A stretch of DNA of 64,000 nucleotides, from assembly GCA_963803295.1 (NCBI GenBank), contig CAWDMC010000004.1, forward strand, positions 124,001 to 188,000. The letters run 5' to 3'. The translations under genes were made by a program, and so were the position numbers. The notes below the pieces were generated by a model. It ran no database searches. It was not told where the DNA came from and was given only the letters and a program-made list of their open reading frames with translations. Every line of letters begins with the position of its first letter. Position 1 is the stretch's first letter. The stretch comes from CAWDMC01 sp963803295. Its GTDB lineage: Bacteria; Acidobacteriota; Terriglobia; UBA7540. Of the stretch, positions 19,396 through 28,810 are shown piece by piece.

Positions 19396-20253
19396 ATGCC
19401 CGATGCTACAGAATTGCGATTCTGTTGCGCTGACTTTACGTTTCCGTTACTCCCACAAGACAAGGTACTGGCGTTGCTACGACTACTCGACTTCGACGCG
19501 GTTGACCTTGGATTTTTCGCGGGCAGGTCCGAAATCCAGCCCAAAGACATCGTGGCGAATCCCAAAGCAGCGGCGACGGAGATACTCCGGAAGCTCAAGA
19601 ATCATGGACTTCATCCATCGGATGTTTTCTTGCAGACCAGCGCCGATTCAGCGCTCGAGTCTGCCAACGACCCGGATTCAAGCGTGCGCGAGCGTGTTCG
19701 TCGCATATTCGAGGGCATGCTGGAGTTCGCCGTATCCCTCGGCGCCACGCATATGACTGGACTCCCTGGTGTGAGTCACGCGGGCGTTTCCGATGAGGAT
19801 TCCTTGAAGCTCGCGGCTGACGAAGCATCCTGGAGGGCCGCGGCGGCCAAGCGGCTCGGTGTCACCTACGCCGTTGAACCGCATCTTGGCTCCATCTGTG
19901 CGAACGTGCCTGCGGTGTTGCGCTTGCTTGAGCGGACCGAAGGTGTGACCCTGACGCTCGACTACGGGCACTTCATCAACGAGGGAATCTCGAATGAGGC
20001 GGTTCACTGCCTGCTGCCCTTTGCTTCGCACTTCCATGCGCGGGGCGGGTGCGTGGGAAAACTACAGAGTACGGTCAGAGAGAACACCATTGATTTTGCG
20101 GCGATCCTGAAGCAGTTTCGCGCCAGCCATTACTCCGGCTACATCTGCCTGGAGTATGTGTGGACGGACTGGCGTGGCTGCGACCGCACTGACAATCTTT
20201 CCGAAACCATTCTGCTGCGTGAACACCTCAAGAATCTGGCCGCCCGGGCGTGA
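19396..20253 (+). CDS. Sugar phosphate isomerase/epimerase (xylose isomerase-like TIM barrel)
   Basis: A 285-residue protein of the AP endonuclease 2/xylose isomerase-like superfamily. Expected metal-ligand segments are visible: TYAVEPHLGSI (Glu and His), TLTLDYGHFI (Asp and His), SHFHARGG and GYICLEYVW (Glu). The family includes hexulose-phosphate epimerases, inosose dehydratases and hydroxypyruvate isomerases, so the substrate stays open. The start has AGAGGA 5 nt upstream. It sits between the DUF6259-like and second UroD-like genes in the same direction, so it is probably part of the same transcription unit acting on a released sugar. Confidence 0.8.
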   Translation: MPDATELRFCCADFTFPLLPQDKVLALLRLLDFDAVDLGFFAGRSEIQPKDIVANPKAAATEILRKLKNHGLHPSDVFLQTSADSALESANDPDSSVRERVRRIFEGMLEFAVSLGATHMTGLPGVSHAGVSDEDSLKLAADEASWRAAAAKRLGVTYAVEPHLGSICANVPAVLRLLERTEGVTLTLDYGHFINEGISNEAVHCLLPFASHFHARGGCVGKLQSTVRENTIDFAAILKQFRASHYSGYICLEYVWTDWRGCDRTDNLSETILLREHLKNLAARA

Positions 20254-20398
20254 GTTGTGGTAGGCTCGCGGATCGATGGAACGGGTAACACAGACTTTGA
20301 GTTCGTCAAAGTCTGTGGCTTTTGCCTTGTCCACCGGAAAAGCCGCAGAGTTTCTGGTAAGCGAAACTCTACGCTACCCCGCAGGGGGAGAGGGAAGA

Positions 20399-21496
20399 AT
20401 GAATTCGAAGCAGCGGGTGATAACGGCACTAAAGAGGCAGAGCCTGCCAGACCGGGTGCCGGTGCAGTTCGACCTCTCGCGATCGCTGGTCAACAAGTTT
20501 GCCGAGAAGTACGGCGTGCCTGCCCGCTTCACAACTTCCTACTATGAAGACGTCACCTACCGCATCTCAGCCAATGACTTAAGGGTCGCGATGGGCAGCG
20601 ATTGCGTTGTGGTGGGCGCGAGCCTGCCTCGGGGCTACCAGCATCCGGTTGAGGAGAGCGGTTGCATCGTCAATGAGTTCGGGATGAAGATGCGGCAAGG
20701 CCCGATTTACATGGAGGTTGTGAAGCACCCGCTGGCCGAGGTTAAGGAGGCTCGCCAGGTAGAGGATTTCCCGTTCCCCGATCCGCTCGCCGAGGGCCGT
20801 TACGATGATGCTGCCACCGATATCGAGCGGTACAGACAGAGCCATTTCATTGTCGGCGACATGGAATTGACCATGTTCGACATGATGGCGCAACTGGTCG
20901 GTCTGGAAAAACTGCTGCTCGATATGGCGATGGGTGAAGACTATATCGAGGCCCTGATTGAGAAGACGAAGAAATTCGCTCTGGCCGCCGGCAAGAAATT
21001 GGTCTCCATGGGTGTGGATGGCATCTGGGCGGGCGACGACTTCGGCAGCCAAAACGGCATGCTGATTTCGCCTCCCATGTGGCGCCGGTACTTCAAGCCG
21101 CGCTATCGCGAGGTTTACGCCGAGCTGAAAGCGGTAAATCCTGACATCATCATCATGCAGCACTCAGATGGATCGGTCGCTCCCATCCTCGGAGAGTGGA
21201 TCGACGTGGGACTGGAGGTGTTCAATCCGGTGCAACCTAATGTCCCGGGGCACTCGCCGGAGGAACTCAAAAGTAAATTCGGCGACCGGCTCTCATTCTG
21301 GGGAGCGATCGATCAGCAAAGTCTGTTGCCCTTTGGTACGCCAAAGGATATCGAGGCCGATGTAAAAGCGAAGATCGAAGTCCTGGGCCGCAACGGCGGT
21401 TACATGGCAGCTCCGGCCCATATCATTCAGTCCGAAACTCCTACCGAGAATGTGGAAGCCTTCATCAAGGCAGTGTGGAAATATAGCACTTACTGA
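20399..21496 (+). CDS. Uroporphyrinogen decarboxylase-like (UroD-fold) protein 2
   Basis: About 365 residues from ATG 20399, which is preceded by the purine-rich GGGGGAGAGGGAAGA; the frame is open from 20276 but without a credible start. Family features are the RVPVQFDLSRS N-terminus, GDDFGSQNG (211-220), and HSDG (255-258) replacing the HxCG zinc motif of corrinoid methyltransferases. The C-terminal FWGAIDQQSLLPFGT resembles the equivalent part of protein 1. The two are distant paralogues within one gene cluster. No corrinoid-binding protein gene is adjacent. Role unknown; see the related hypothesis. Confidence 0.8.
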   Translation: MNSKQRVITALKRQSLPDRVPVQFDLSRSLVNKFAEKYGVPARFTTSYYEDVTYRISANDLRVAMGSDCVVVGASLPRGYQHPVEESGCIVNEFGMKMRQGPIYMEVVKHPLAEVKEARQVEDFPFPDPLAEGRYDDAATDIERYRQSHFIVGDMELTMFDMMAQLVGLEKLLLDMAMGEDYIEALIEKTKKFALAAGKKLVSMGVDGIWAGDDFGSQNGMLISPPMWRRYFKPRYREVYAELKAVNPDIIIMQHSDGSVAPILGEWIDVGLEVFNPVQPNVPGHSPEELKSKFGDRLSFWGAIDQQSLLPFGTPKDIEADVKAKIEVLGRNGGYMAAPAHIIQSETPTENVEAFIKAVWKYSTY

Positions 21497-21935
21497 TTAC
21501 GACACTCCCACGTTATGGTGACTTCCCGGGCAATTTTAGGAGTAGTTTCCGTCCCGGCCCCGGTCAAGTCATATTTCCCTTGACAAAGTACTCCACAAAA
21601 GACAACTTAGGCCTGTGCTTCACTTTGCAGTATGGCTTGCAGGTCGGTAGATCTGCCTGGAAAGTTGCTCGTCGGGTCGTCGCGCGATGGTGGCCGCTCA
21701 TGGACCACGGCCATGAATTGTCAGCGTAGTCGATACCAACTCCGGGGGATTCCTCCTGCTGCCGGTCTGTTCCTGTTCTTCCCCTCGTTCTCAATCATTC
21801 CCAGTCGCGAATTGGGTCGCATTTTAAGGTTCTAGTCGGACTATCCGGGGTGTTGTCTTCGCCAGTCGGGAAACACGGGTCAGCCTTCCTCCGGCGTCGG
21901 AATCTACTACTCACGAATCTGCTTGGAGGTGAAAG
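21497..21935. promoter_or_regulatory. Gene-free leader of TonB receptor 1 with palindrome and CTTGACA
   Basis: No gene is seen in this 439-nt stretch. An inverted repeat GTCAAG-N10-CTTGAC lies at 21563-21584, its right arm overlapping CTTGACA (21579-21585), a perfect -35 hexamer. No good -10 is found 17 nt downstream, so the palindrome could be an operator with an activator-dependent promoter. The receptor start has GGAGG about 9 nt upstream. Confidence 0.45.
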
Positions 21936-24900
21936 ATGGGACGGGTACGAGCGAAAGTAACTACGTCTTCTCTATTGGTTTTCCTATTGCTAACAACGGC
22001 CCACTTGGGGCTTTCCCAAGGGATCACCGGCGATATTTTAGGTACAGTCCAGGATTCCACCGGAGCGGTGGTGCCGGGCGCCAAAGTTACCCTCACAGCG
22101 GTGGACACTAGCATTAAGGCTGAGGCCACGTCCGACGAGGGCGGCGGCTATCTCTTCGCCCAACTGAAGCCGGGCCATTACAGCTTGCAGGCGGCCAAGG
22201 AGGGTTTCCAGACGGCTACCGTCTCGAATATCGACCTTTTGGTCGGGCAACGGCCGCGCGTGGATATCACCTTGCAGATTGGTGCGGTGACGCAATCCAT
22301 CGAAGTAAGCGCTGGCGGCGTACAACTGCTTGACACTCAGACGTCCACAATGGGCCAAGTGATTCAAGAAAGACCTGTGCAGCAGCTTCCCTTGAACGGC
22401 AGGAATTTCATGCAATTGGCGGTTCTCTCACCTGGTGTAGCGCCCATCGACACTGGGAACTCTCCGGCGACAGGCTGGGTGGGCCAGGGCAACACCGTAA
22501 CCACAAGCGTAGCCGGACTTCGTGAGTCCGACGAAAGCTTTCTGGTGAACGGCATCGAGTCGCGCAATGCCCGGTTCGGAAGTGTTGGCCTGCGACCTTC
22601 TCCTGAGGCCATCCAGGAATTCAAAATGCAAACTAGCGATTTTTCCGCTGAGTTCGGGCGCTCCGCGGCCATCATTAACACAACGATCCGATCTGGCACG
22701 AACACGCTGCACGGCAGCGCTTACGAGTTCATCCGCAACAGTTCGCTCGATGCCGGCGACTTTTTCCTGAACTCGGCGAACGCACCCAAACCCTCGTTCC
22801 AACAAAACAACTTCGGAGTGAGCCTTGGAGGTCCGGTCAAGATTCCCCATCTCTACAACGGACGCGACAAGACCTTTTTCTTTATGAACTACGAAGGCCT
22901 CCGCTCGCGGAAGGGAATAAGCGGTACAGCCCTCCTTCCCAGCCGAGCTCAACTCGCCGGGAACCTGGCCGACGACTCCGCCGGGACGGGCATTTTCCCC
23001 ACAAATTCGCCCTTCTGCGCGGCGAATTCTGGCTCACCAAAATGTGTGGATGTGATCGACCCCACCACCGGTCTTGCCTTCCCGGGGAACGTCATTCCGT
23101 CCGGCAGGCTCGACCAAATCGCGCAAAAGTGGCTGCCCTTCATTCCTGTTCCGAATGTGGCCGAGGGGGCGGGCCAGGCGCAGCCGCCTTCGTTCAACTA
23201 CACCACCTCTCCCAAAGAGCGAAATGACATGAACCAGGCCAACGTCCGGCTGGACCACTCCATCTCAACCAGAGATCAGCTCTTCGGGAGTTATTCGTTC
23301 GAAGACCGACCGCACATTCAGCCGGCGGCGATGCCATTGGCAGGAAAGGTGTACCCGCTGCGTAACCAGATGCTGACGGTTACCGAGACACATACGTTTT
23401 CTCCCACCGTGGTGAACGAAGCGCGTTTTGGTTACAACCGCACCAAGACTTTTCTCGTTTCTTTAGGCGCTCTGGGCGAAAACTATGCCTCGACTGTATT
23501 CGGCTTCACCAATACGTCAGGCAATCCCTTTGACTTTGGCGTTCCGGACGCTGGAATTGCCGGATTCACCGGGCCCGGCTCCGCCGCCGAGTCGATTGGC
23601 GCTTTGGATGAAGGCTACCAGATTGTAGATAACCTTAGCATCGTGCGCGGGAGCCATAATGTGAAGATGGGGATCAATTTTATTCATGAGAAGTTCTATC
23701 AGATCACCGACTTCGGCGGGATACCTTCCATGAATTTCGATGGGCGCTACACCAAGAGTCCCGGAGTGGGATTGGGTGACTTCCTGCTGGGAAATGTCTA
23801 CCAGGCTATAACTTCGGTGGGCGACTCCTCACAGAATCTCCGTTCCAACTGGTGGTCCGGCTATCTGCAGGACGACTGGAGAGTGCGGCCCACTTTGACG
23901 TTGAACGCAGGTCTCCGTTATGAACATGCTCAGACACCATATGATACCTCATCCAAGACCCAGTGGTTTGATCCGGCCGTGAGGCGAGTGGTCAATTCAC
24001 GGAGCGGTGGAGTGCGCAACGGCATTGTCGATCCCAATTGGCACAATTTCGCTCCACGTATTGGGTTCGCTTACTCGCCGACGTACGTCAGGAACACGGT
24101 ATTCCGTGGCTCTTACGGCATCTTTTATGCAACCGACAACTGGAACGAGCTTCAGTTTCTGGTGATCGGACCCGACTTCTACTCTTCCCAAACCTTGAAC
24201 TCCGATCCCACCAGTCCCACACTCCGCCTTAACCAGCTCTTCCCGACCGGCGCGCTGGGCGGCGGCACGTCAAATCCCTTCAGCGTTGACAAGCGCAACC
24301 GGACGCCCTACGTCCAGGAGTGGTCCTTTGACTTGCAACACACCTTCGCCAACGATTGGGTGCTGGACATAGGCTATATCGGCAATGTCGGCCAGAAGCT
24401 CCCGCAGCGCCGCAACCAAAACATTGCCTCTCCCGATCCCACCGGCACCATTCCGATCACCCAGCGCGAACCGTACCCTGACCTGAGCTGGATCCTGCTC
24501 ACCTACAATGGCGGCTGGTCAAGCTACGACGGGATGACGGCGCGAGTGGAGAAACGTTTTTCCAGTGGAATGTATTTTCTGGGGGCCTACACCTGGAGCC
24601 ATGCTATCGATCTCGGCGGTACGGACGAATTCTCCGCTTCTTCGGCTCAATTCAAGGTTCTGGATAAAGGCAACTCGACGTTTGACGTCCGCCACCGCGT
24701 AGTCCTCAGCTACATCTACGAATTACCTTTTGGGCCTGGCAAACGCTTCCTCCCTTCAGCGTCAGGTGCGGTCAGCGGCTAGTAGGAGGATGGCAACTTA
24801 ACGGCATTACCACCTTTTCGACGGGTCAGTACCGTACCCCCGCTCTGCCAAGCGACTGGCCAGTTCTGGGCGCCTTCAGTGAATCACGTCCGGACCAGAT

Positions 24901-25273
24901 TGGGAACCCGTACCCCTCCGACCAGAATTACAACAATTGGTGGAACATCAACTCATTTGTGTTCCCCGGATGCCCGGCGGGCGATTTCAAACCGACCTCC
25001 GCAGATTGTCCTAACGCAAACCACGTTCAGGGAAATGCCGCCCGCAATAGCCTGGAGGTTCCCGGTCATAACAACTGGGACATCTCGCTTACGAAGATGA
25101 CTCAGCTCAACGAGCGCGCCAAACTTGAATTCCGGGCCGAGCTCTTCAACGCCTGGAACCACACGCAGTTTGGGCCTCCCGACAGAGGCATAACCCCGGG
25201 TCAGTTCGGACGGATCACGGGTCTTCTCCAGACCCCCAGGGAAGTGCAGTTCGCGCTGAGATTGGTGTTTTAG
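21936..25273 (+). CDS. Oar-type TonB-dependent receptor 1, frameshifted
   Basis: A composite of about 1112 residues. After a signal peptide (residues 1-28), a carboxypeptidase regulatory-like beta-sandwich follows (GTVQDSTGAVVPGAKVTL, about residues 35-115). Then come a plug-like region (QQLPLNGRNFMQLAVLSPGV; YEFIRNSSLDAGDFF) and a long outer-membrane barrel ending in a terminal aromatic residue (LRLVF). The first frame stops at 24782; the barrel continues in another frame (GGWQLNGI onward) after loss of one base near 24778-24783. Such receptors replace SusC in Acidobacteria. The neighbouring glycosidases suggest an oligosaccharide cargo, not shown by the sequence itself. Confidence 0.88.
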
Positions 25274-25309
25274 GCTGAAGGGGTGGTATCAACCGCCATT
25301 GCAAATCTC

Positions 25310-25338
25310 AGGGGTACGGCTTGCCGTACCCCTTTTTT
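25310..25338 (+). terminator. Rho-independent terminator after TonB receptor 1
   Basis: A perfect hairpin with arms GGGGTACGGC / GCCGTACCCC, a 2-nt loop and a run of six T, 37 nt after the receptor stop. This is the clearest intrinsic terminator in the window. Confidence 0.9.
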
Positions 25339-25446
25339 CTGTTAGGATGTAGCACGGCCGTTGTAGCCATCAGCGCGTCTGGCTCGACTCGGCTGACCTA
25401 CCAACACGGGCGGAACGTCCGTGCCATATGCCCTGGAGGCGACGTC

Positions 25447-26974
25447 ATGATAATTCTCAGAAGTGCTCGGGTGATCGCACTCGTGTGCGCACTCGTTGTA
25501 ATCTGCTCCTGTTCCCGGAAGAAAACTACCCCGCCGGCCGCCGAACCGGCGAAAGCCGCTATTACCGTGAACTGGGACAAGGTCGTAACTGTCTCCAAAA
25601 CGACGCCGACATTGCAGGTGGTGGTGAATCCTCCCCTGCGCCGCGGCACGCCGATTCACGACCGCGTCTTCCAAGCTCTGCACGACCTTGGGGCTGACTA
25701 CGTCCGCTACGTGCCCTGGCTGCCCTATCCCAAGCTGGGTGTAGCGGAGCTCGAACCGCCGAAAGACGGCAAGACTTCCTGGGACTTCTCCGTGATCGAT
25801 CCCATGATGGAAGATCTCATGAACGCGCAGGCCGGCCACTCGGTGGTGATCAACTTCAGCACTATTCCGCAGTGGATGTTCAAGACCGAGAAGGCCATCC
25901 CCTATCCTGCGGACCCCAACCAGGTGACCTGGAACTACGAACAGGGAACCGAGCCGCGCGATCCCAGCATGAAGGAAATTGCGGACTACTATGCCCGCCT
26001 GGTGAGCTGGTACACGCAGGGTGGTTTCACCGACGAATACGGGAAGCGCCACGAATCGGGGCATCACTACAAGATCGACTACTGGGAAGTGCTCAACGAA
26101 GTGGACAGCGAACACCAGACGACGCCGGAGACCTACACGCGTGAGTACGATGCCATTGTTGCAGCCATCCACCGCGTCGATCCAAAGATCACCTTCGTGG
26201 GCTTAGCTCTGGGTGGCGAACCACAGGGCTACTTCGAGTACTTCTTGAATCACAAGAACCATAAGCCCGGCATCCCCATCCCCATGATTTCCTACCATTT
26301 CTACGCCGTTCCCACTGCCGATCAGACGGCGGAAATCATGCAGTACACCTACTGGGAACAAGCGGACCGGTTCTTGAACGTGGTCAGCTACATCCAGGCT
26401 ATTCGGGCTCGCCTTTCTCCCGAAACTCAGACGGATGCAGATGAACTCGGATCGATCTCCGCCGACGATACCGAGCAGGACAAGCCGGGACACGTTGCCA
26501 AACCCATTCCCAATTCCTTCTGGAATCTCTGCGGCGGCATGTACGCCTATCTTTATTCGGAGCTTGCCAAGCGAGGGGTGGAAGTGGCGGGCGAATCCCA
26601 ACTGGTCGGCTATCCCACCCAATACCCCAGCGTGTCACTGGTGGATTGGAACACGGGCCAGCCCAACGCACGCTTCTGGGTCCTGAAGCTGCTGCACGAC
26701 AATTTTGAGCCCGGCGATAAGCTGGTCGATACTCACTCCGATTCTCCCTATGTCTACGCCCAAGCCTTTGTGACCGCGCAAGGCGAGCGAAAAATACTCC
26801 TGATTGGCAAGAGGGACCGCGGCTTCCAGGTCTCGCTTCCCGGCTTCGGGGGCGCACAGGTGAGCTTACGTCGACCAGTCAACCGCGATGCAGCCCCCAG
26901 CCTCGGCGCAAATGAACGATAGCAATCTCAATTTGACGGGGCTCGAGGTTGCGGTCGCCAGTCTCTCGAAGTGA
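25447..26974 (+). CDS. GH39-like glycosidase 1, lipoprotein, frameshifted
   Basis: ATG 25447 begins a lipoprotein signal (ALVVICSC, lipid-bearing Cys22). The protein is a (beta/alpha)8 glycosidase of GH39 type. The acid/base is Glu218 in WEVLNEVD and the probable nucleophile is Glu333 in DADELGSI. The annotated frame stops at 26922 after diverging from its tandem paralogue. Removing one T at 26866-26867 restores a C-terminus that matches the paralogue (VDQSTAMQPPAS, later VAVASLSK), ending at 26974. The composite is about 508 residues. Related GH39 enzymes cleave beta-xylosides, alpha-L-iduronides or arabinosides; substrate unknown. Confidence 0.8.
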
Positions 26975-27052
26975 TCACTGTCACCGGGTCTAGCCGGCCT
27001 CTGTTTCTGTCCGGCGCAGCGTGCTCGTTCGCACAAATATCCGGAGGATCGA

Positions 27053-28567
27053 ATGCGCAAAAATCATCTTTGCCCGATTGTTGGCGCTTTGTCTGGTCTA
27101 GGCCTAATGCTGAGCTTTACCTCGTTCGCTGCTGAGAGAGTGGGCAAAATTAGTCCCAACTGGAGCAAGACCGAATCCGTCTCAAAAACCACGTTGACCT
27201 ATCAACTTGTCGTCAACCCGCCGCTCATCCGCGGCTCCAAGATTCACGATCAGGTGTACAAAGCCATGCATGATCTTCAATGCGACTACGTCCGCTACGT
27301 GCCTTGGCTGCCCTATCCCAGGTTAGGCGTGGCGGAACTCGAACCGCCGAAGGACGGCAAGACATCATGGGACTTCTCCCTGATCGATCCCATGACCGAA
27401 GACTTCATCAATGCCACCAAGGGCCACTCGGTGATCCTTAATTTCAGCACTATCCCACAGTGGATGTTCAAAACCGCAAAACCCGTCCCCTATCCTGCGA
27501 ACCCCAATCAGGCTGTTTGGAGCTACGAACAGGGGACAGAGCCGCGCGATTCAAGCCTAAAGGAGATCGCGGACTACTACGGCAGGCTAGTAGGCTGGTA
27601 CACCCAGGGCGGATTCACTGACGAATTCGGAAAGCGCCATGAATCCGGGCATCACTACAAGATCGACTATTGGGAAGTACTCAATGAGGTGGATCTTGAG
27701 CACAACATGACGCCGGAAATGTACACGCGCGTTTACGATGCGATCGTAGAAGCGATTCGTAAGGTCGATCCGGGAATCAAGTTCGTGGCCATCGCTTTGG
27801 CCTTTCCTTCCTCTCAGCCGCGGATGTTCGAGTATTTCCTCAATCCTAAGAATCACAAACCCGGAATTCCGCTCGACATGATTTCCTACCACTTCTACGC
27901 CACTCCCAGCGCTGACGAAGCTCACGATGTCGAGCAATTCACCTTTTTCACCCAGGCGGACGCTTTCCTCAATACGGTTCGCTATATCGAGGAGATCCGC
28001 AAACGCCTCTCTCCCAGAACAGCGACGACTGTTGACGAGCTCGGAAGCATCGACTCCAGTGATTTTGGCCAGGGCGATCCTGGTTATGTTTACAAGCCTT
28101 TGCCGCAGTCATATTGGGATCTGAGTGGAGCCGTCTATGCCTACGTTTACGCCGGACTGGCCAGGCAAGGCATAGAGGTCGCGGGCGAGTCGCAAATGGT
28201 GGGCTTTCCCAGCCAGTTTCCCAGTGTAAGCATGCTTGATTGGGATTCGGGCGAGCCGAACGCGCGTTACTGGGTGCTGAAGCTGCTTCACGACAACTTT
28301 GGGCCAGGTGACAAGCTGGTGAGCACCGCCTCTACGGCCCCCTACGTCTACGCGCAAGCCTTTGTAACCCGCGAAGGCAAGCGCAAGCTGCTGCTCATCA
28401 ATAAGCGCGACCGCAGCTTTAGCCTCTCGATTCCGGGAATCAATGGCGGCGAGATCGACTATGTTGACGAGACCACCGGATTCCAGCCCCCAGCCAAGTC
28501 GCGACTGACTGGCAATCAGGTTAGCTTACGCGGACTCTCAGTCGCAGTAGTAACCCTGCCGAAGTAG
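27053..28567 (+). CDS. GH39-like glycosidase 2, exported
   Basis: A 504-residue close paralogue of the preceding gene, 78 nt downstream of its restored stop, so a tandem duplication. The N-terminus is a Sec signal peptide (GALSGLGLMLSFTSFAA) without a lipobox cysteine, so this copy should be soluble and periplasmic or secreted whereas copy 1 is membrane-anchored. Catalytic Glu212 (WEVLNEVD) and Glu329 (TVDELGSI) are conserved, as are YVRYVPWLPYP and GTEPRD. The C-terminal beta domain is intact. Start ATG is preceded by CCGGAGGATCG. Confidence 0.83.
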   Translation: MRKNHLCPIVGALSGLGLMLSFTSFAAERVGKISPNWSKTESVSKTTLTYQLVVNPPLIRGSKIHDQVYKAMHDLQCDYVRYVPWLPYPRLGVAELEPPKDGKTSWDFSLIDPMTEDFINATKGHSVILNFSTIPQWMFKTAKPVPYPANPNQAVWSYEQGTEPRDSSLKEIADYYGRLVGWYTQGGFTDEFGKRHESGHHYKIDYWEVLNEVDLEHNMTPEMYTRVYDAIVEAIRKVDPGIKFVAIALAFPSSQPRMFEYFLNPKNHKPGIPLDMISYHFYATPSADEAHDVEQFTFFTQADAFLNTVRYIEEIRKRLSPRTATTVDELGSIDSSDFGQGDPGYVYKPLPQSYWDLSGAVYAYVYAGLARQGIEVAGESQMVGFPSQFPSVSMLDWDSGEPNARYWVLKLLHDNFGPGDKLVSTASTAPYVYAQAFVTREGKRKLLLINKRDRSFSLSIPGINGGEIDYVDETTGFQPPAKSRLTGNQVSLRGLSVAVVTLPK

Positions 28568-28669
28568 CCGGCGCAGATCATAGCCCGTAGCGAACTACCC
28601 AAGCCTCGGTGATGAACTTCGCGTCCGATTCCCCAATGCCCGGACTTCCCCAGAATCCCGCAGCTCGGA

Positions 28670-28720
28670 CTGTGGAATAAGTGCGGAAAAAGCGCGGGAT
28701 TTCAGCGGGATTTTGCGGGA
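28670..28720 (+). repeat. Interspersed GCGG-periodic repeat, copy C
   Basis: Aligns gapless over 51 nt to copy A with 5 differences; the last 27 nt are identical. It lies between the 3' end of the second GH39 gene and the 3' end of the malic enzyme gene (convergent). No other feature is seen in 28568-28810. Confidence 0.75.
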
Positions 28721-28810
28721 ATGAAGGCGTCCCTCACTGAAATATAAAGACCCTCAGCGATTCGCGACTTGGTGATGAGTGACAATCACCCAAATGCGAC
28801 AGACATCTTG

